Shown: piece after piece, positions 1 to 9,564 of the stretch
How the letters are laid out: the number at the start of each line of letters is the position of its first letter
Numbering within the stretch: position 1 is the first letter of the stretch
Assembly (NCBI GenBank): GCA_963773945.1
Contig: CAVZDD010000004.1
Span: forward strand, 1-64,000
Length of the DNA: 64,000 nucleotides
Source: JAKIWV01 sp963773945
GTDB taxonomy: Archaea > Thermoplasmatota > Thermoplasmata > Lutacidiplasmatales > UBA184
Direction: 5' to 3'
Translations under genes and position numbers: made by a program
Notes under the pieces: model-generated
Seen by the model: the letters and a program-made list of their open reading frames with translations, nothing else
The model's database searches: none
What the model was told of the DNA's origin: nothing

Positions 1-129
1 CTTGCAAGGATCCTCCATGTAGTCTCTGAAGCGACCTTTCCCGGATGACTGAAGCAGCCTCTCCCATCGAGCCGACAGCTTTGAATTGGTGACGACCGGA
101 TTACCCGAGCTGTCCTTCTTGATTTCCAT
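1..129 (-). CDS. partial reading frame running off the left edge
   Basis: An open frame starts at an ATG at 129 and is still open at base 1, giving 43 codons (starts MEIKKDSSGN, contains SARWERLLQSSGKGRF). I do not recognise it. It lies downstream of the broken helicase gene on the same strand and could be the start of the next gene or a piece of its neighbour. Too little is visible for a function; the frame could also begin further upstream without an obvious start. Confidence 0.25.
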   Translation of the reverse strand, partial: MEIKKDSSGNPVVTNSKLSARWERLLQSSGKGRFRDYMEDPCK

Positions 130-329
130 CGTCTGTGAACTCGCGGAAGGTGCTCTCGGCGGCGAATTCAAGAAGGTCAGGACTGTGCAACTCAGCCAAG
201 CCCCTGGGTGGCAGAGAGTGCCTCCACTTGACGGCGGAGCAGTTCGAAGATTTCCCAGGGGCGATCTCGGTTCTGAGGATTAAAGGGGAACCAGAGGTCG
301 GGCCTTTCAAGGAGAAGCTTCCAAGGGCT

Positions 330-3300
330 CTACGCGCCGAGGGTCTCCATGAGCAGAGCGACTTCGCGGCTGGAGCCGCCCCACTCGCTCTTGCCCATGG
401 GCCAGGATGTTGTCGCTGCCGACGAGTAGCCGATCCTCGTCAACGATGAGAAGCTTGGCATGGTTGCCCATCGGCCTCTCTGAGGGCAAGAGGAAGGTCT
501 CGGGGTAGGCTCGAAGCAACCGAGAGATTACCGCTCGACCTACCTCAAGCTCCTCAGCTTCGGGTGAGCCCGCTTCGATGCCCCACGAGGGATTCTCGAG
601 GCCCCAGAGGATTCGAGTGGGAATCTCATCGACGCGGAGGGTTTGCGGAGCAACACATCGGCCGGTCTGATTCACCTGTCGGAGGCAATCGTCAAAGCGT
701 GCCTCGCGGATTCAATCTGCTCGACCAGGACGTCCCGAACGTCCTCCCCCCTTACGAGCTCCAATCGCGGGGAGGCAAAGTGGGTCCAAAGAACATCTCT
801 CAGTGCAGTCAACTGTTTGCGGACATTTCGCCAGTCGCGCACCTCGTGGAGACCCTGATCGAGGATGGATTGGAAGAGGGAGTGAAGAGCTTGGAGTCTC
901 GGGCGCAGGGGCAGTCCAAGATGACCCGAGGTGGGCTCGAGCGAGGCACGGAGGTCTTTGAGAAAGCTGGATGCGGTCTCATCCGGCTTCCTCGGTGAGC
1001 AGGGTGAGCAGGTCGCTCGCAAGCGAGCAGGATGGAACAGACGACGCTTCCTTCCAGATCACTAGCGTGGGGTGGGCTGGATCCCACGTTCCAACTCCCC
1101 AGCATGACCCAGGAGCTGTCGGCGACTAGGATCTTTTCGTGTGATCTGACGGTGGTGGGTCTGACAGTGAGGATGATTGACTTGGGGAGGCGAGACCTGA
1201 GGAGATTCTCGTACACCCATCAGCACTCCGTTCCCTTGCCTCCGCATCTTCGCTGTTTGCGTGTCCGTAGAGGACGAGGACCCCGGCACCCGCGTGAAGG
1301 TTCCTAGGAGCTCTGCCACCCACTCAGCAAACTTTGGATTGAGGAACGATGTAAGAACTACAACGAGTGACAACGGCATATCGCTGAGAATGCATCTCCC
1401 TGTAAGGGAGCCGGACCAATGCGTCCTATCGCCGACTCCACATCAGATGCTGGCTCCATCAGGGTCCTGCCACTAGTCGAGCCAGCTTGCCGAATCTGTA
1501 AGCCCGTCCTCCGCATGGATGTGGCGAGTCTCTTGAAGCGTGGAGTTCCAAGCATCCCACCTACACATCTCCCAGAAGTCATCGATTGACTCCAAGAGCT
1601 GGAGGGCCGGCGAGCGGGCGAAGCCCAGGCGAAGGTCACGGACGTTGATCTTGAGATTCAGCTCGGGGCACGGAACTGGCGAAGACAGGCCAGAACCGAA
1701 AGGGGAGGGTCACCCCCCACGAGCCAACGCTCCACCTTTCCCTTCTGGTGGTGGCGTATCGGAATCGCCACATCCATCGTGCGTGCAAGTGTGAGACCTT
1801 CTACCCTATCGGCCCGGTCCTCGAGAGCTTGTCGCCAGGCTTGGAACTCCTCAGGAGACAGCTTGACCCGAGGAACGTCCATGTTCCGGACGACGCCACG
1901 GAGGTCCGCTGCCTTGATTCTTGATATGCTATCCTTAGGCTCGATGGATGGTGTAATCAGGAGGTCCGAGGCCCGTGCCTCTTGCCGCTCGTTCTTGGCT
2001 ATCCAACTGAACCGATGCGTGGTCCCGAGAAGAGGAGTCGAGACGGCCCACGCAGTCTCAATCCGCTCCGGTTGCCGCTGGAACCGAGGGCCTACCGGTA
2101 TGCGGTTTCCAGTGGGGAACACGACCCACCCTCTTGCTACGGCCCGGGCCAACAGGTCCGCCGTCATCGAGGCAGGGAATGGAGAGTACCTCGCGGGCAC
2201 TCCTGGCCAGTCGGTGTGCAAAGAGCCGGCAGTGTCGCAGAGAGAAGTTCTGGTGTCCCGGTGGACCCCCTCGAAGGTGAACGGTTCCCGTAAGGATGAC
2301 GACGGGAAGAACGACACGGGCGACAGATTCCCTCGCTCATCTTGGAAGCTCAAGTTGGTCGAGGTCAGCGAGGCGTCCATGTTTCTCCGTGAAGCGAAGG
2401 GCGCCCACAAGGTCCTCCATGTCAGGATCTGTCGCGTGGAGGCGAACGTGCTCAGCACACCCAACGATAACTAGCTGCCTTCGGGCCCGAGAGAGCATGA
2501 CGTTCAGGCGCTCTACGGGCTCGACAGGAAACCCCAGGCGTTTCGCGCGGTGCCGAAGGGATTGTTTCGCACTAGACTCAAGATCACCAGGTCTGCCTCA
2601 TTCCCCTGGAAGCTGTAGACGGTCTGTTATTGATTCCGCGGGTTGACCCGGGAAGACCATCTACTTCCTCGGAGAGTCGAGCGGGAATCCCAGATAGCCC
2701 CGCCTAGCCTATCCACCTGAGCATTGTACGGGGAGAGGATTGCGATGGTTCCCTTTTCCCGCCCAGAGGGCCTCAGAGTCCGAATCAGCGCTGCGACAAT
2801 GGCAAGTTCTCATTGAATCGCTCACCTGTAGAGTCCTCGCGCATCTTCGGAAGGCGCTTGCTGTGCGGCACGTCAATCCAGACGAGAGGCGAGTCCCGAA
2901 TCGCAGGGTGGTAGAAGAGTGGCTGGCACTTCGGCCGGCCTGCGGTTGGGTGAACCTGCGTGGGTAGAAGAGTGAACTGACCAAGTCGGAGAGTATTGGA
3001 ACCATGCGATACTGGTCAGTGAGCATGAAAGATGGGTGACCTAACTCCTGGAGCCGCTTGAACGGTAGAAGGAATCCTCGAACGTTCTCCCAGGAGAATG
3101 AAGGGGTGGCCGCGAGCCCTTCGTAGAACGCGGGGTAACTGTCGAGGGAGTTCAGACTTGGTGTCGGACTCTGACCACAATCGGTTCAGATCGCCTAACG
3201 CCGAGGTGACCTAGTCGACTTGGAAAGGCGGGAGCTGTCTTTGGTCTCCGATCAGGAGGGCGTTTCTGGCTTGCGACAGGACTGACAGAAGCTCGGAAGG

Positions 3301-4860
3301 GTAGCACTTCCTGCTTCTTCGATTACGACCAGGTCGAAGGGCTCGGAAAGCTCCGAGGTCAATTCTTCGTGGACGAAGGCGGCGGTCGTCGTCGAGAAGA
3401 GTAGCTGTGCCGACTTCTGGTGAGTCCTGGCGAGGATTGGTGGGGGTTGGCCGTCCCACCGCTTGAGGGCGGCTTTCCAGCTTTCGGGAGCCCCATCGAG
3501 GAGTGGTGACCGCACGAGAGACATTGCCCACGCCGCTGAAGTTGTGGCGTCCGGTTTCGAATGGGATGGGTCCACGGAATCTGTAACCCTCTCCACTGTC
3601 GAGAATTGCGGGGGCGAAGGCGCCAGCCTCTGTAGGACTCGGTCTCTGAGTAGCTGGACGGCGTTGTGCTCCTGGCGCGGACCGGAATTTCTGCGTGAGG
3701 ATCCTTCTTGAGCCAGCCCTCGACAACGTCGCAGGCGAGGTAGGTCTTTCCTGTCCCAGGTGGGCCCTGGACACAGAACGCGCCCTCGTTCTCGATCACA
3801 TCGGTCGGAAGCGAGGCGCGCGTGTGTGCTCCCTCTCTTCTTTCTCCGCGGCTCGGAACCAACGGACGATGTGCCGCTTCGAAGTCGACACCTACTAGAA
3901 TCGACCGCTTCCTAAGGACGAGGGCCCGAGTGCCGTCGGACCGCGGCCGTATCCACCCTCGTGGGGGGAAGGGCCTTGTCATCGACGGACGGACCACGAG
4001 CGCATCCCTAGTCGTCATCAGGGGAACACAGAAGGGCGAGGCGCGAGCCAGTGAAATCGAATGGATCGGAGGAGTCATTCACCACAAGTTGAGTCGCTCG
4101 CCCTCGCTCTCTCGGAGGAGGGACTCGTAGAACGACGCTGCGGAGGACCGTTCGAGTTCCCCATAGACTGGATGGGGTTCCACACGGTCAAGGATAACCA
4201 GCAGGTCCCTGCCCTTTCCGAACGCAGCCGCCTTCTGTTCCTTGACCGCGTATCGATAGACCATCTCGTAGGCAGCAAGCTCCTCCGCCTGAAGGGTTGC
4301 CTGGAGCTCGAGCCCAGTGTTGGTCCATGCGACTTCCAATTGCTCGTCAAGCTGAGGCGCGGCCACTGCGACGAGGTGGGCCTTGGTTCTCTGTTCGATA
4401 GAGAGGCAGAGAAATGAATCAGCCTGCGGCGGGCAGATCAATGGACCCACAGCCCCGGCGAAGCAGAACCCTTCGGCGAGGTTCCCGTGTGGAAGTTCTC
4501 TGTCATGGAGAGCTCTGACGGCAGTCCTGATCTTGCCTGACGGACCGGGAACTGCTCCGGACCGAGCACGGCGGAGTGGAGCCTCGCTGGCCGAGACGCC
4601 CAGACCCACATCCGCGACCTGTCTGACCACCACCCTCGCGGGTATAGGACCGGCAGGCCGTCCGTCCAGGCTCCCCACCAGCCATGTCGCAATCCGCTCT
4701 TCCAGATTCGCTGGACGAAATCTGAAAGGTCTGGGCGTTGGGGGAGGGGCGAGCAAACCAACGCTCCATACGTACCCGTTTTCTTATCCCGGGCGAGGGC
4801 GACACCCTGAAAGTGAGAACCCAGTCGGGACTCGGTTTCAAACCGGTCCAGATGACCCAT
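330..4860 (-). pseudogene. broken kinase-like / UPF1-type SF1 helicase / phospholipase D fusion (Mokosh type II-like)
   Basis: A roughly 1,500-residue protein can be pieced together from several frames on the minus strand. From the N-terminus: a segment with LGSHFQGVALARDKKTGTYG (near 4825) and a catalytic-loop-like LHDRELPHGNL, suggesting a degenerate Ser/Thr kinase fold; helicase motif I QGPPGTGKTYLA (about 3740-3775); motif II FDLVVIEEAG (about 3310-3340); motif III IGDQRQLPP (about 3230-3258); the QYRM block (about 3000); motif V SFQGNEADLVILSLVRNN (about 2570-2620); motif VI ERLNVMLSRARRQLVIVG (about 2465-2520). Two HKD motifs follow: HEKILVADSSWVMLGSWN (about 1085-1144) and HAKLLIVDEDRLLVGSDN (about 408-463). 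The order helicase then tandem PLD matches the single-protein Mokosh type II anti-phage system (known family). At least six frame changes separate the blocks, so it cannot be made as one protein as it stands; decay is likely, but one-base sequencing errors cannot be excluded. Stop read at 330-332. Confidence 0.62.
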
Positions 4861-4928
4861 CTCTTTCCGGAAAGTGTGATGAGTGGCCGTGCGAATAACT
4901 AGCGTGCCGATTCCGGTGGAAGTCTAAG

Positions 4929-5152
4929 ACGAGCGGTCCAGGGAGGACAAGGCGGGGAAACAGGCAGCGGACCGCAGAGAGCAGGCTCGACAGAACGCGC
5001 TACGTGCTCTCGACAAAGCGCTGATGACGAAGGAAGCGGCGTCCAGGATTCGTCGTCCGGATCGATCGGGAAGGGGCCCCCAAGACTTCAAGGCGAGAGC
5101 AATGTCTGCAGCTGATAGCTCCGAGGACGAGGACGACGGCGAAGAGGCTTGA
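4929..5152 (+). pseudogene. possible C-terminal gene fragment, charged, without a start
   Basis: An open frame beginning right after a stop (DERSREDKAGKQAADRREQA...) runs 74 codons to a TGA at 5150-5152 and ends in an acidic tail (SSEDEDDGEEA). It has no upstream start codon in frame. Composition is helical and charged, as in a coiled-coil or linker tail. I do not recognise a family. It could be the remnant of a gene whose 5' part has been lost, or chance. Confidence 0.2.
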
Positions 5153-5230
5153 ATCCCGCTGGAGCTTACTTGCGAGGCGGCTCGCTGATCGCCATTCAGT
5201 TGTGGCAAGGAATGACTTCGAAATTGCCAG

Positions 5231-5268
5231 ATTTGAACCCCCGGGGGGTTCAAATCCCCCCTCCGACA
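5231..5268. repeat. short palindromic repeat, copy A
   Basis: A perfect 12-bp inverted repeat around one central base (ATTTGAACCCCC / GGGGGTTCAAAT, 5231-5255) is followed by CCCCCCTCCGACA. Related copies lie at 9384-9420 and 14681-14717. The right-hand half looks like a tRNA T-arm plus 3' acceptor strand (G run, TTCAAAT loop, C run, CTCCGACA), so it may be a tRNA-derived or attachment-site-like remnant; it could equally be a hairpin terminator. Confidence 0.6.
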
Positions 5269-5391
5269 TCTTCCGCCGATGTTTTGCTAAGAAACACTAG
5301 ACTCGCCCGGCTGCGCCCTAGGGAAACGTGCCCGGCAACTGTACCGCCGGGAACGTGGGGAGGGTCAGGCTCGATGGCGGCTTGATCCGAG

Positions 5392-5682
5392 TTATTCCGG
5401 GTCGCCGACTATTGCCATACTGGAATCAGCGTGCTTTAGCCGAAGGGCGAGTCGTGGGGCGTATTCGGTTGAGCTGTACCAAGCATGGAAATCCTTCTTG
5501 GAGGGAAATTTGAAAATCACCAGCTGCCGAAATTTCCAGTTCCCTTCGAGGACCTCGACATCCTTGGAGGCGACCAAGATTTCGCCACCGTGCTTCGCAA
5601 GTAGTTCGGAGTGGCCCTCTACGTACTTCGCGAGCGCAGCGTCGTCGTGCCACTCAACATCGGCCACCATGTAGGCGGGCAT
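5392..5682 (-). CDS. DUF1330 family protein
   Basis: A 96-residue soluble protein (MPAYMVADVEWHDDAAL...) of the DUF1330 ferredoxin-like fold family, with the typical N-terminal PAYMVADVEWHD strand, the central HGGEILVAS segment and the C-terminal FPSKKDFHAWYSSTEYAP block. Length is that of the family, which is small, cytoplasmic and of unknown biochemical role. A TATA-like TGTTAAGG about 30 bp upstream on the minus strand fits a short leader before the ATG at 5682. It stands alone, with no obvious operon partner. Confidence 0.8.
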   Translation of the reverse strand: MPAYMVADVEWHDDAALAKYVEGHSELLAKHGGEILVASKDVEVLEGNWKFRQLVIFKFPSKKDFHAWYSSTEYAPRLALRLKHADSSMAIVGDPE

Positions 5683-5808
5683 GGATCCTCGCCTAGGTCA
5701 GTCTCCCGGCCACCTTAACACTCACGTTCGGGTTCCGGGCATCGACGCCGGGAAGACGCCACAATCCCAGGAGGTTGATTGGCGCTCTTCTGGATGACGA
5801 CCGAGAAT

Positions 5809-7746
5809 TCAGTTGGAGATGCCAAAGGATTTCCGGAGCTTCTTGCGAAGCTCCGCGAATCGAGGATCCCCCGCCATGTTTTGGTACGAGGGGTCCCGAA
5901 GTTCGCCGGGGCTCATCATTTTGTGGTCGACCAAGTCCTCCGCATAGGGAAAGAATCGCTCTCGATCATCGATCAGGGCACATGCATACGATAGCTGGAA
6001 GCATTCACCCCGCGCCCCCGGGGAGTTACTCGCAGCGACGAGGGCGAACGTCTCGTCAATGAGGCGCGAGGCTTCTCCCTTGTTTCCTAGGTGAGCTTCA
6101 ATTCGAGCTTGGAGGCTCTTGTAGCCGATTTCGCTGTGAGTCAGTCTTTCCCAAGTTCGCAGGTCTCGGTAGGCATCCTCCCTCGCTCCCTTGATGGATG
6201 TCAGAACGGCTCGTCCTGCATACGCCCAAGCGTACCCAGGCTCCGTTTGGATGATGTTGTTGTCGACGGCGAGCGCTTCGTCATTGCGTCCCGCGAAGAA
6301 GTACCTGGGTGCATAGGAAGAACGCTCGAGCTGGCGGAAGCGGGTCGAGGTCGTAGGCTTTCTTGGCTTCGTCCGTTGCCTCATCCAGCCGGCCTAGGCC
6401 CCGCAAGATGCTCCCGTACCACTCATGGGCGTCCGCGTGACTGGGGTTCAATGAGAGAGCTTTCTCGAGTTCTCAGTTCGGCCCCGGGGTAGTCGTCCTC
6501 CATCATCACGTGTCCCAAGGCGACATGGGCCTCGGGCAGCGTCTCGTCCAGTTCGAGGGCCCGCCCTGCCAATGACCTAGCCTTTTCGCGCCCTTCCTTC
6601 TTGTCCATCCACTCGGAATCCGCCGCTGTAGAGTAACAATCCGCAAGCCCCGCCGTCGCCCGGGCGGACTCTGAATCAATCTTCAAGGCGTCTTCGAACA
6701 GCAGGATCGCCTGATCGTTCGCTTCCCGGGTAAACCTGTTCCACAATGTGCGACCTCGAAGGCAGAGCGCGTGGGACTCCGGACTCTCGGCCCGGCCTCC
6801 TGCTTGAGGGGAGGGTAGTTTCAGCGCCTCCGCGATCTTGCGTGCGATGTCCGACTGAGTCTCGAAGACGTCATCCATGCTCCCATCGTAACTATGGGCC
6901 CAAAGATGGGCGTCGCTCTCAGCGTCGATCAGCTGGACGGTGATCCGGACCCGATTTCCCGGACTTTCGAACGCTCCCTTCGAGGAGCTTTCCCGCCTTG
7001 AGTTCGCGTCCGATCTCGGTCATGCTCTTCGAAGTTTGCTTGTACCTCATCGCGGAGGTCCGCGAGATCACGCTGAGGCCGCTGATTCCCGATACCGTGG
7101 AAATGATCTCATCCGTCATGCCGTCGGCGAAGTACTCGTCGCCAGCGGCTGGGCTGAAGTTGGCGAGGGGAAGGATCGCGATCCGGTTCCGATCGACTTC
7201 GGACAACCTCGCGCTGCCCCCTTCCGCCCAAGGCATCACCACTTTGAACACTTCTAAGGGCGTACTTACGTTCTTGAGGGGCTTGGCGCCCAGGCTCGTC
7301 AGGGGAAGCTCGAACTTGTTCTGGACCTGGTCGTAGACCTGGCGAGAGATACAAACACCTCCGGATTCCGCGAGGGGCTCGATCCGCGAGGCCACGTTCA
7401 CCGCATCTCCCGAGATGTCGCCGCCGGTTTCCACGACGTCCCCCAGGTGGACGCCGACCCGGAGGAGCACCTGTCGCTCCGCCGGCCGTGAATAGTTCGC
7501 CTCGCGGCTCGCCCGTTGTATCTCATAGGCACAGCGCACGGCCTCCAGCGCGCTCGTGAACTCCACGAGGAAGCCGTCTCCGATGGTCTTGACTTCCTTG
7601 CCTCCGTGCCGCTGGAAGATCGTTCGGAGCATCGCCCGTTGTTCTTCGAGCAACTCCAGCGACGCCGTTTCGTTCCGCTGGCCAAGCGCGGTAAACCCCA
7701 CCATGTCGGTGTACATGATGGCGGCAAGTCGGCGGGTGGGTGCCAC
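5809..7746 (-). pseudogene. class III adenylate cyclase with TPR region, frameshifted
   Basis: The N-terminal 170 residues are a class III nucleotide cyclase domain: metal-binding Asp in MYTDMVGFTAL, KTIGDGFLVEF, and the transition-state pair in NVASR (GDAVNVASRIEPLAE), so the catalytic residues look intact. Then comes a TolB-like segment (RIAILPLANFSPAAGDEYFA) and TPR repeats (WNRFTREANDQAILLFEDAL, AGRNDEALAVDNN). This cyclase/TolB-like/TPR layout is a known family. The reading frame breaks at least three times: near 6955 (an extra A in an AAA run would explain it), near 6480 and near 6310. The cyclase domain alone could still be made. A TTAATCTAAG box about 25 bp upstream of the ATG implies a leaderless transcript; the same block precedes the truncated paralogue at 12367. 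Confidence 0.75.
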
Positions 7747-7765
7747 GGTCCGAGAACGGTCCTTC

Positions 7766-7783
7766 TTAGATTAAGCCCCGGTC
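7766..7783 (-). promoter_or_regulatory. TATA-like promoter of the cyclase gene, conserved with its paralogue
   Basis: TTAGATTAAGCCCCGGTC on the plus strand (read as GGGGCTTAATCTAA on the minus strand) sits about 25 bp upstream of the ATG at 7746. The same sequence precedes the truncated cyclase at 12367 (about 12388-12405), with further similarity beyond it, so promoter and gene were duplicated together. Confidence 0.5.
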
Positions 7784-7924
7784 CGCGGGAGAGGCCGTAG
7801 TCCGCCCAGTCGCCTGGGTGCATCCGACGTCCAGAACACCCAACCGCATTGGGTAGTCTGGCAATCGCGATTTCTCGATTTCGTGTAGTCGCGTAATCCC
7901 GATTTCCGGATGACGCCCATGTCG

Positions 7925-7960
7925 GGGATATGAAGAATTCCGTAGTGTCCCCCTCCGACA
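7925..7960. repeat. short dispersed repeat, second type, copy 1
   Basis: A 36-bp block beginning GGGATATGAAGAATTCCGTA and ending CCCCCTCCGACA recurs at 13065-13100 with about two mismatches. Its 3' end matches that of the palindromic repeats at 5231 and 14681. It is the only structure I see in the 312-base gap 7747-8058 apart from the cyclase promoter. Read on the minus strand it opens a short frame (SEGDTTEFFIS), so it may be the 5' relic of a gene. Confidence 0.6.
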
Positions 7961-8058
7961 CTCTGAGGTTCATGTCCGACGTCCAATCCCCGAGCGAACT
8001 CTCCCTCGCCGCCGGGATCAGGCTTCTGGTGTCGAACCGGGGCGGTGTACTCCCTAGC

Positions 8059-8358
8059 CTACAATCGTTTTCGAATTTCGAGGACGGTCCTTCTACTCAC
8101 TCCTCGACTCCGCTCGACCAGAATCACCCACAGGACCGACCCATGGGTCGTGTAAAAGACCCGCACTTCCTTCGTCACGTGAAAGTGCCACACCCCGTGG
8201 ACCTCACTGGTTGCCTTTACTTGGAGACCGGGATGAGACCGGAAGGGAGCGGCACGCAGGTACTCGAGTTGGTCGTCGATCCGTCGTCGCAGACGGAGGG
8301 GGAGTCTTCGAAGTTCCGATTCGGTCCGAGGGTCGTACTCGATCGTGTACAGGCTCAA
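8059..8358 (-). CDS. RelE/ParE-family toxin
   Basis: A 99-residue basic protein (MSLYTIEYDPRTESELRRLP...) with the RelE/ParE layout: an N-terminal strand (YTIEYDPRTESELRRLPLR), a helix with basic residues, then VHGVWHFHVTKEVRVFYTTH and a final strand VLWVILVERSRGVSRR. Family members are mRNA interferases or gyrase poisons neutralised by a small partner. The ATG overlaps the stop of the upstream antitoxin gene by 4 bp, so the two are translationally coupled with the antitoxin first. Whether it cleaves mRNA or acts on gyrase cannot be told from sequence. Confidence 0.8.
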   Translation of the reverse strand: MSLYTIEYDPRTESELRRLPLRLRRRIDDQLEYLRAAPFRSHPGLQVKATSEVHGVWHFHVTKEVRVFYTTHGSVLWVILVERSRGVSRRTVLEIRKRL

Positions 8359-8585
8359 AGGCCGAGCCTCCGGCGCATCTCCTCCGCCGGAACTCCTTTC
8401 ACTCGTCCGGCCCGAATGTCGGAGACTCGCCGTTTAAGCTCTGCAATCACTCGGGGCGGATAGTACTCCTCTGCTAGCTCTTGGAGAAGCTCATCGTAGG
8501 TTTCTCCTGGCCGTTTCATGTTTTCCAACAGGCGCCGCGTGCTGGAGCGGATCGTAATGGTTGTGGATGGATCGGCCAGTGCCAT
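8355..8585 (-). CDS. VapB/RelB-like antitoxin
   Basis: A 76-residue protein (starts MALADPSTTITIRSSTRRLL) whose N-terminal strand-helix looks like a ribbon-helix-helix DNA-binding unit; ETYDELLQELAEEYYP follows and the acidic C-terminal part would wrap the toxin. The second antitoxin in this window (12726-12962) shares the TTI/RETYDELL core and the final RLGL. The ATG at 8585 is preferred over upstream starts because a 9-bp inverted repeat sits immediately before it and a TATA-like TTTAATCGG lies about 45 bp upstream, placing operator and transcription start just before this ATG. Confidence 0.75.
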   Translation of the reverse strand: MALADPSTTITIRSSTRRLLENMKRPGETYDELLQELAEEYYPPRVIAELKRRVSDIRAGRVKGVPAEEMRRRLGL

Positions 8586-8586
8586 A

Positions 8587-8613
8587 ATCCGCAATAGTCC
8601 GGCAATTGCGGAT
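8587..8613. promoter_or_regulatory. toxin-antitoxin operator (inverted repeat)
   Basis: ATCCGCAAT (8587-8595) and ATTGCGGAT (8605-8613) form a perfect 9-bp inverted repeat with a 9-base spacer, ending one base before the antitoxin ATG. Its place between TATA-like box and start codon is typical of autorepression by an antitoxin or toxin-antitoxin complex. Confidence 0.6.
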
Positions 8614-8768
8614 AATCCTTTCGGGCCGATTAAACGGTGCCCGTCACTCGCTCCCATCTGTTCGCGGGGTCCGGCTCGGAGCTCTCCGTGCCGACTGCGG
8701 ATCGACCAGAGTTTACCAGGGGGCATGGGACGAACACTTGTTGAGCGGTGGGGCGTTGACCGGAGGTC

Positions 8769-9233
8769 ATGCGAAACCGAGCCCCGCGGATTCACCTCAC
8801 CGTACGCCGCGCTTCTGTATCGGCGCGATTTCGACTCTGGGCGGAGGTCGACGGAGACTTCGGCGTCGTCCTCGCTCAATCGAATACCTTAGCTGGACTT
8901 CGAAGGAACGCGGCCTGGGCGATTCGAAAGCAATGGAGCATGGGGCATCTCGAGGGGACGCTCGGGCGTGATAGAGCTGGAGTTCCACCCGAAATTGTGT
9001 GGCATCGGTCGACCCGTAGGTACGCACGCTTGGCAGGAAGGGATTTGACCGAGATTCGGCGGAGGTGGCGTGAGTCCGAGCGGCGGATTCGCAGAATCGA
9101 GCGGAGGCTCCTTCGGTCAGGAGCGTACGTTCGGGAAGCTCGGATCATCGCTCGGGGCCAAATCTATCTCGAAGTGGATCTCGAACGGTCGAGGCGCACC
9201 GGCCGCTTAGAGGTGGCCCGGTGGAGCCCGTGA
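8769..9233 (+). CDS. hypothetical Arg-rich protein
   Basis: A 154-residue open frame, very rich in arginine in its second half (RRRWRESERRIRRIERRLLR). The start ATG at 8769 is supported by a good Shine-Dalgarno GGAGGTC directly before it. I see no known domain, signal peptide or membrane segment. The gene is divergent from the toxin-antitoxin pair to its left. The N-terminal half (VDGDFGVVLAQSNTLAGLRR) loosely recalls small HicB-like folds, but this is not enough for a call; it may be a decayed gene or a chance frame. Confidence 0.4.
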   Translation: MRNRAPRIHLTVRRASVSARFRLWAEVDGDFGVVLAQSNTLAGLRRNAAWAIRKQWSMGHLEGTLGRDRAGVPPEIVWHRSTRRYARLAGRDLTEIRRRWRESERRIRRIERRLLRSGAYVREARIIARGQIYLEVDLERSRRTGRLEVARWSP

Positions 9234-9383
9234 CCGCCCTCTCCACACAGTTTTCGAGCCGTGGGGTCGTGGCGATTCGCACTGCGTCGGAATGTAGGCG
9301 AAGGACGGACGACGCGGGTTTCGCGTCTTCCGGATTGCGGGCAATCGCCCAATCATAGCGGTCTTCTAACGCCCATAGGCTGG

Positions 9384-9420
9384 ATTTGAACCCCCCGGGG
9401 GTTCGAATAGCCCCTCCCGC
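9384..9420. repeat. short palindromic repeat, copy B
   Basis: ATTTGAACCCCC and GGGGGTTCGAAT form a near-perfect inverted repeat around one base, followed by AGCCCCTCCCGC, a diverged version of the 3' end of copies A and C. It lies in the 331-base gap 9234-9564 between a plus-strand and a minus-strand gene, where a two-way terminator would also fit. Nothing else is visible in the gap. Confidence 0.5.
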
Positions 9421-9564
9421 TAGGTTGGAGGCTCCTCGCGGGAGGTTTGACAACCAACCGCAGGAGATTCTGAGGACCGAAGGGCCTGTTCCCACCAATC
9501 CCGAATCTGTCACTACAACCCCGCGAGAGTCACCCTCCGTGGTCGGACAGTTACGGTGTGAGAC

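Noticed and set aside
13..998. Open frames on the plus strand over the first kilobase (for example 135-449 and 564-998)
   Set aside because: They lie opposite the conserved HKD motifs of the minus-strand PLD region and show no domain; they are antisense shadows.
5231..5268. Palindrome with T-arm-like loop considered as a functional tRNA gene
   Set aside because: No D arm, anticodon arm or 5' acceptor strand precedes it at the required distance.
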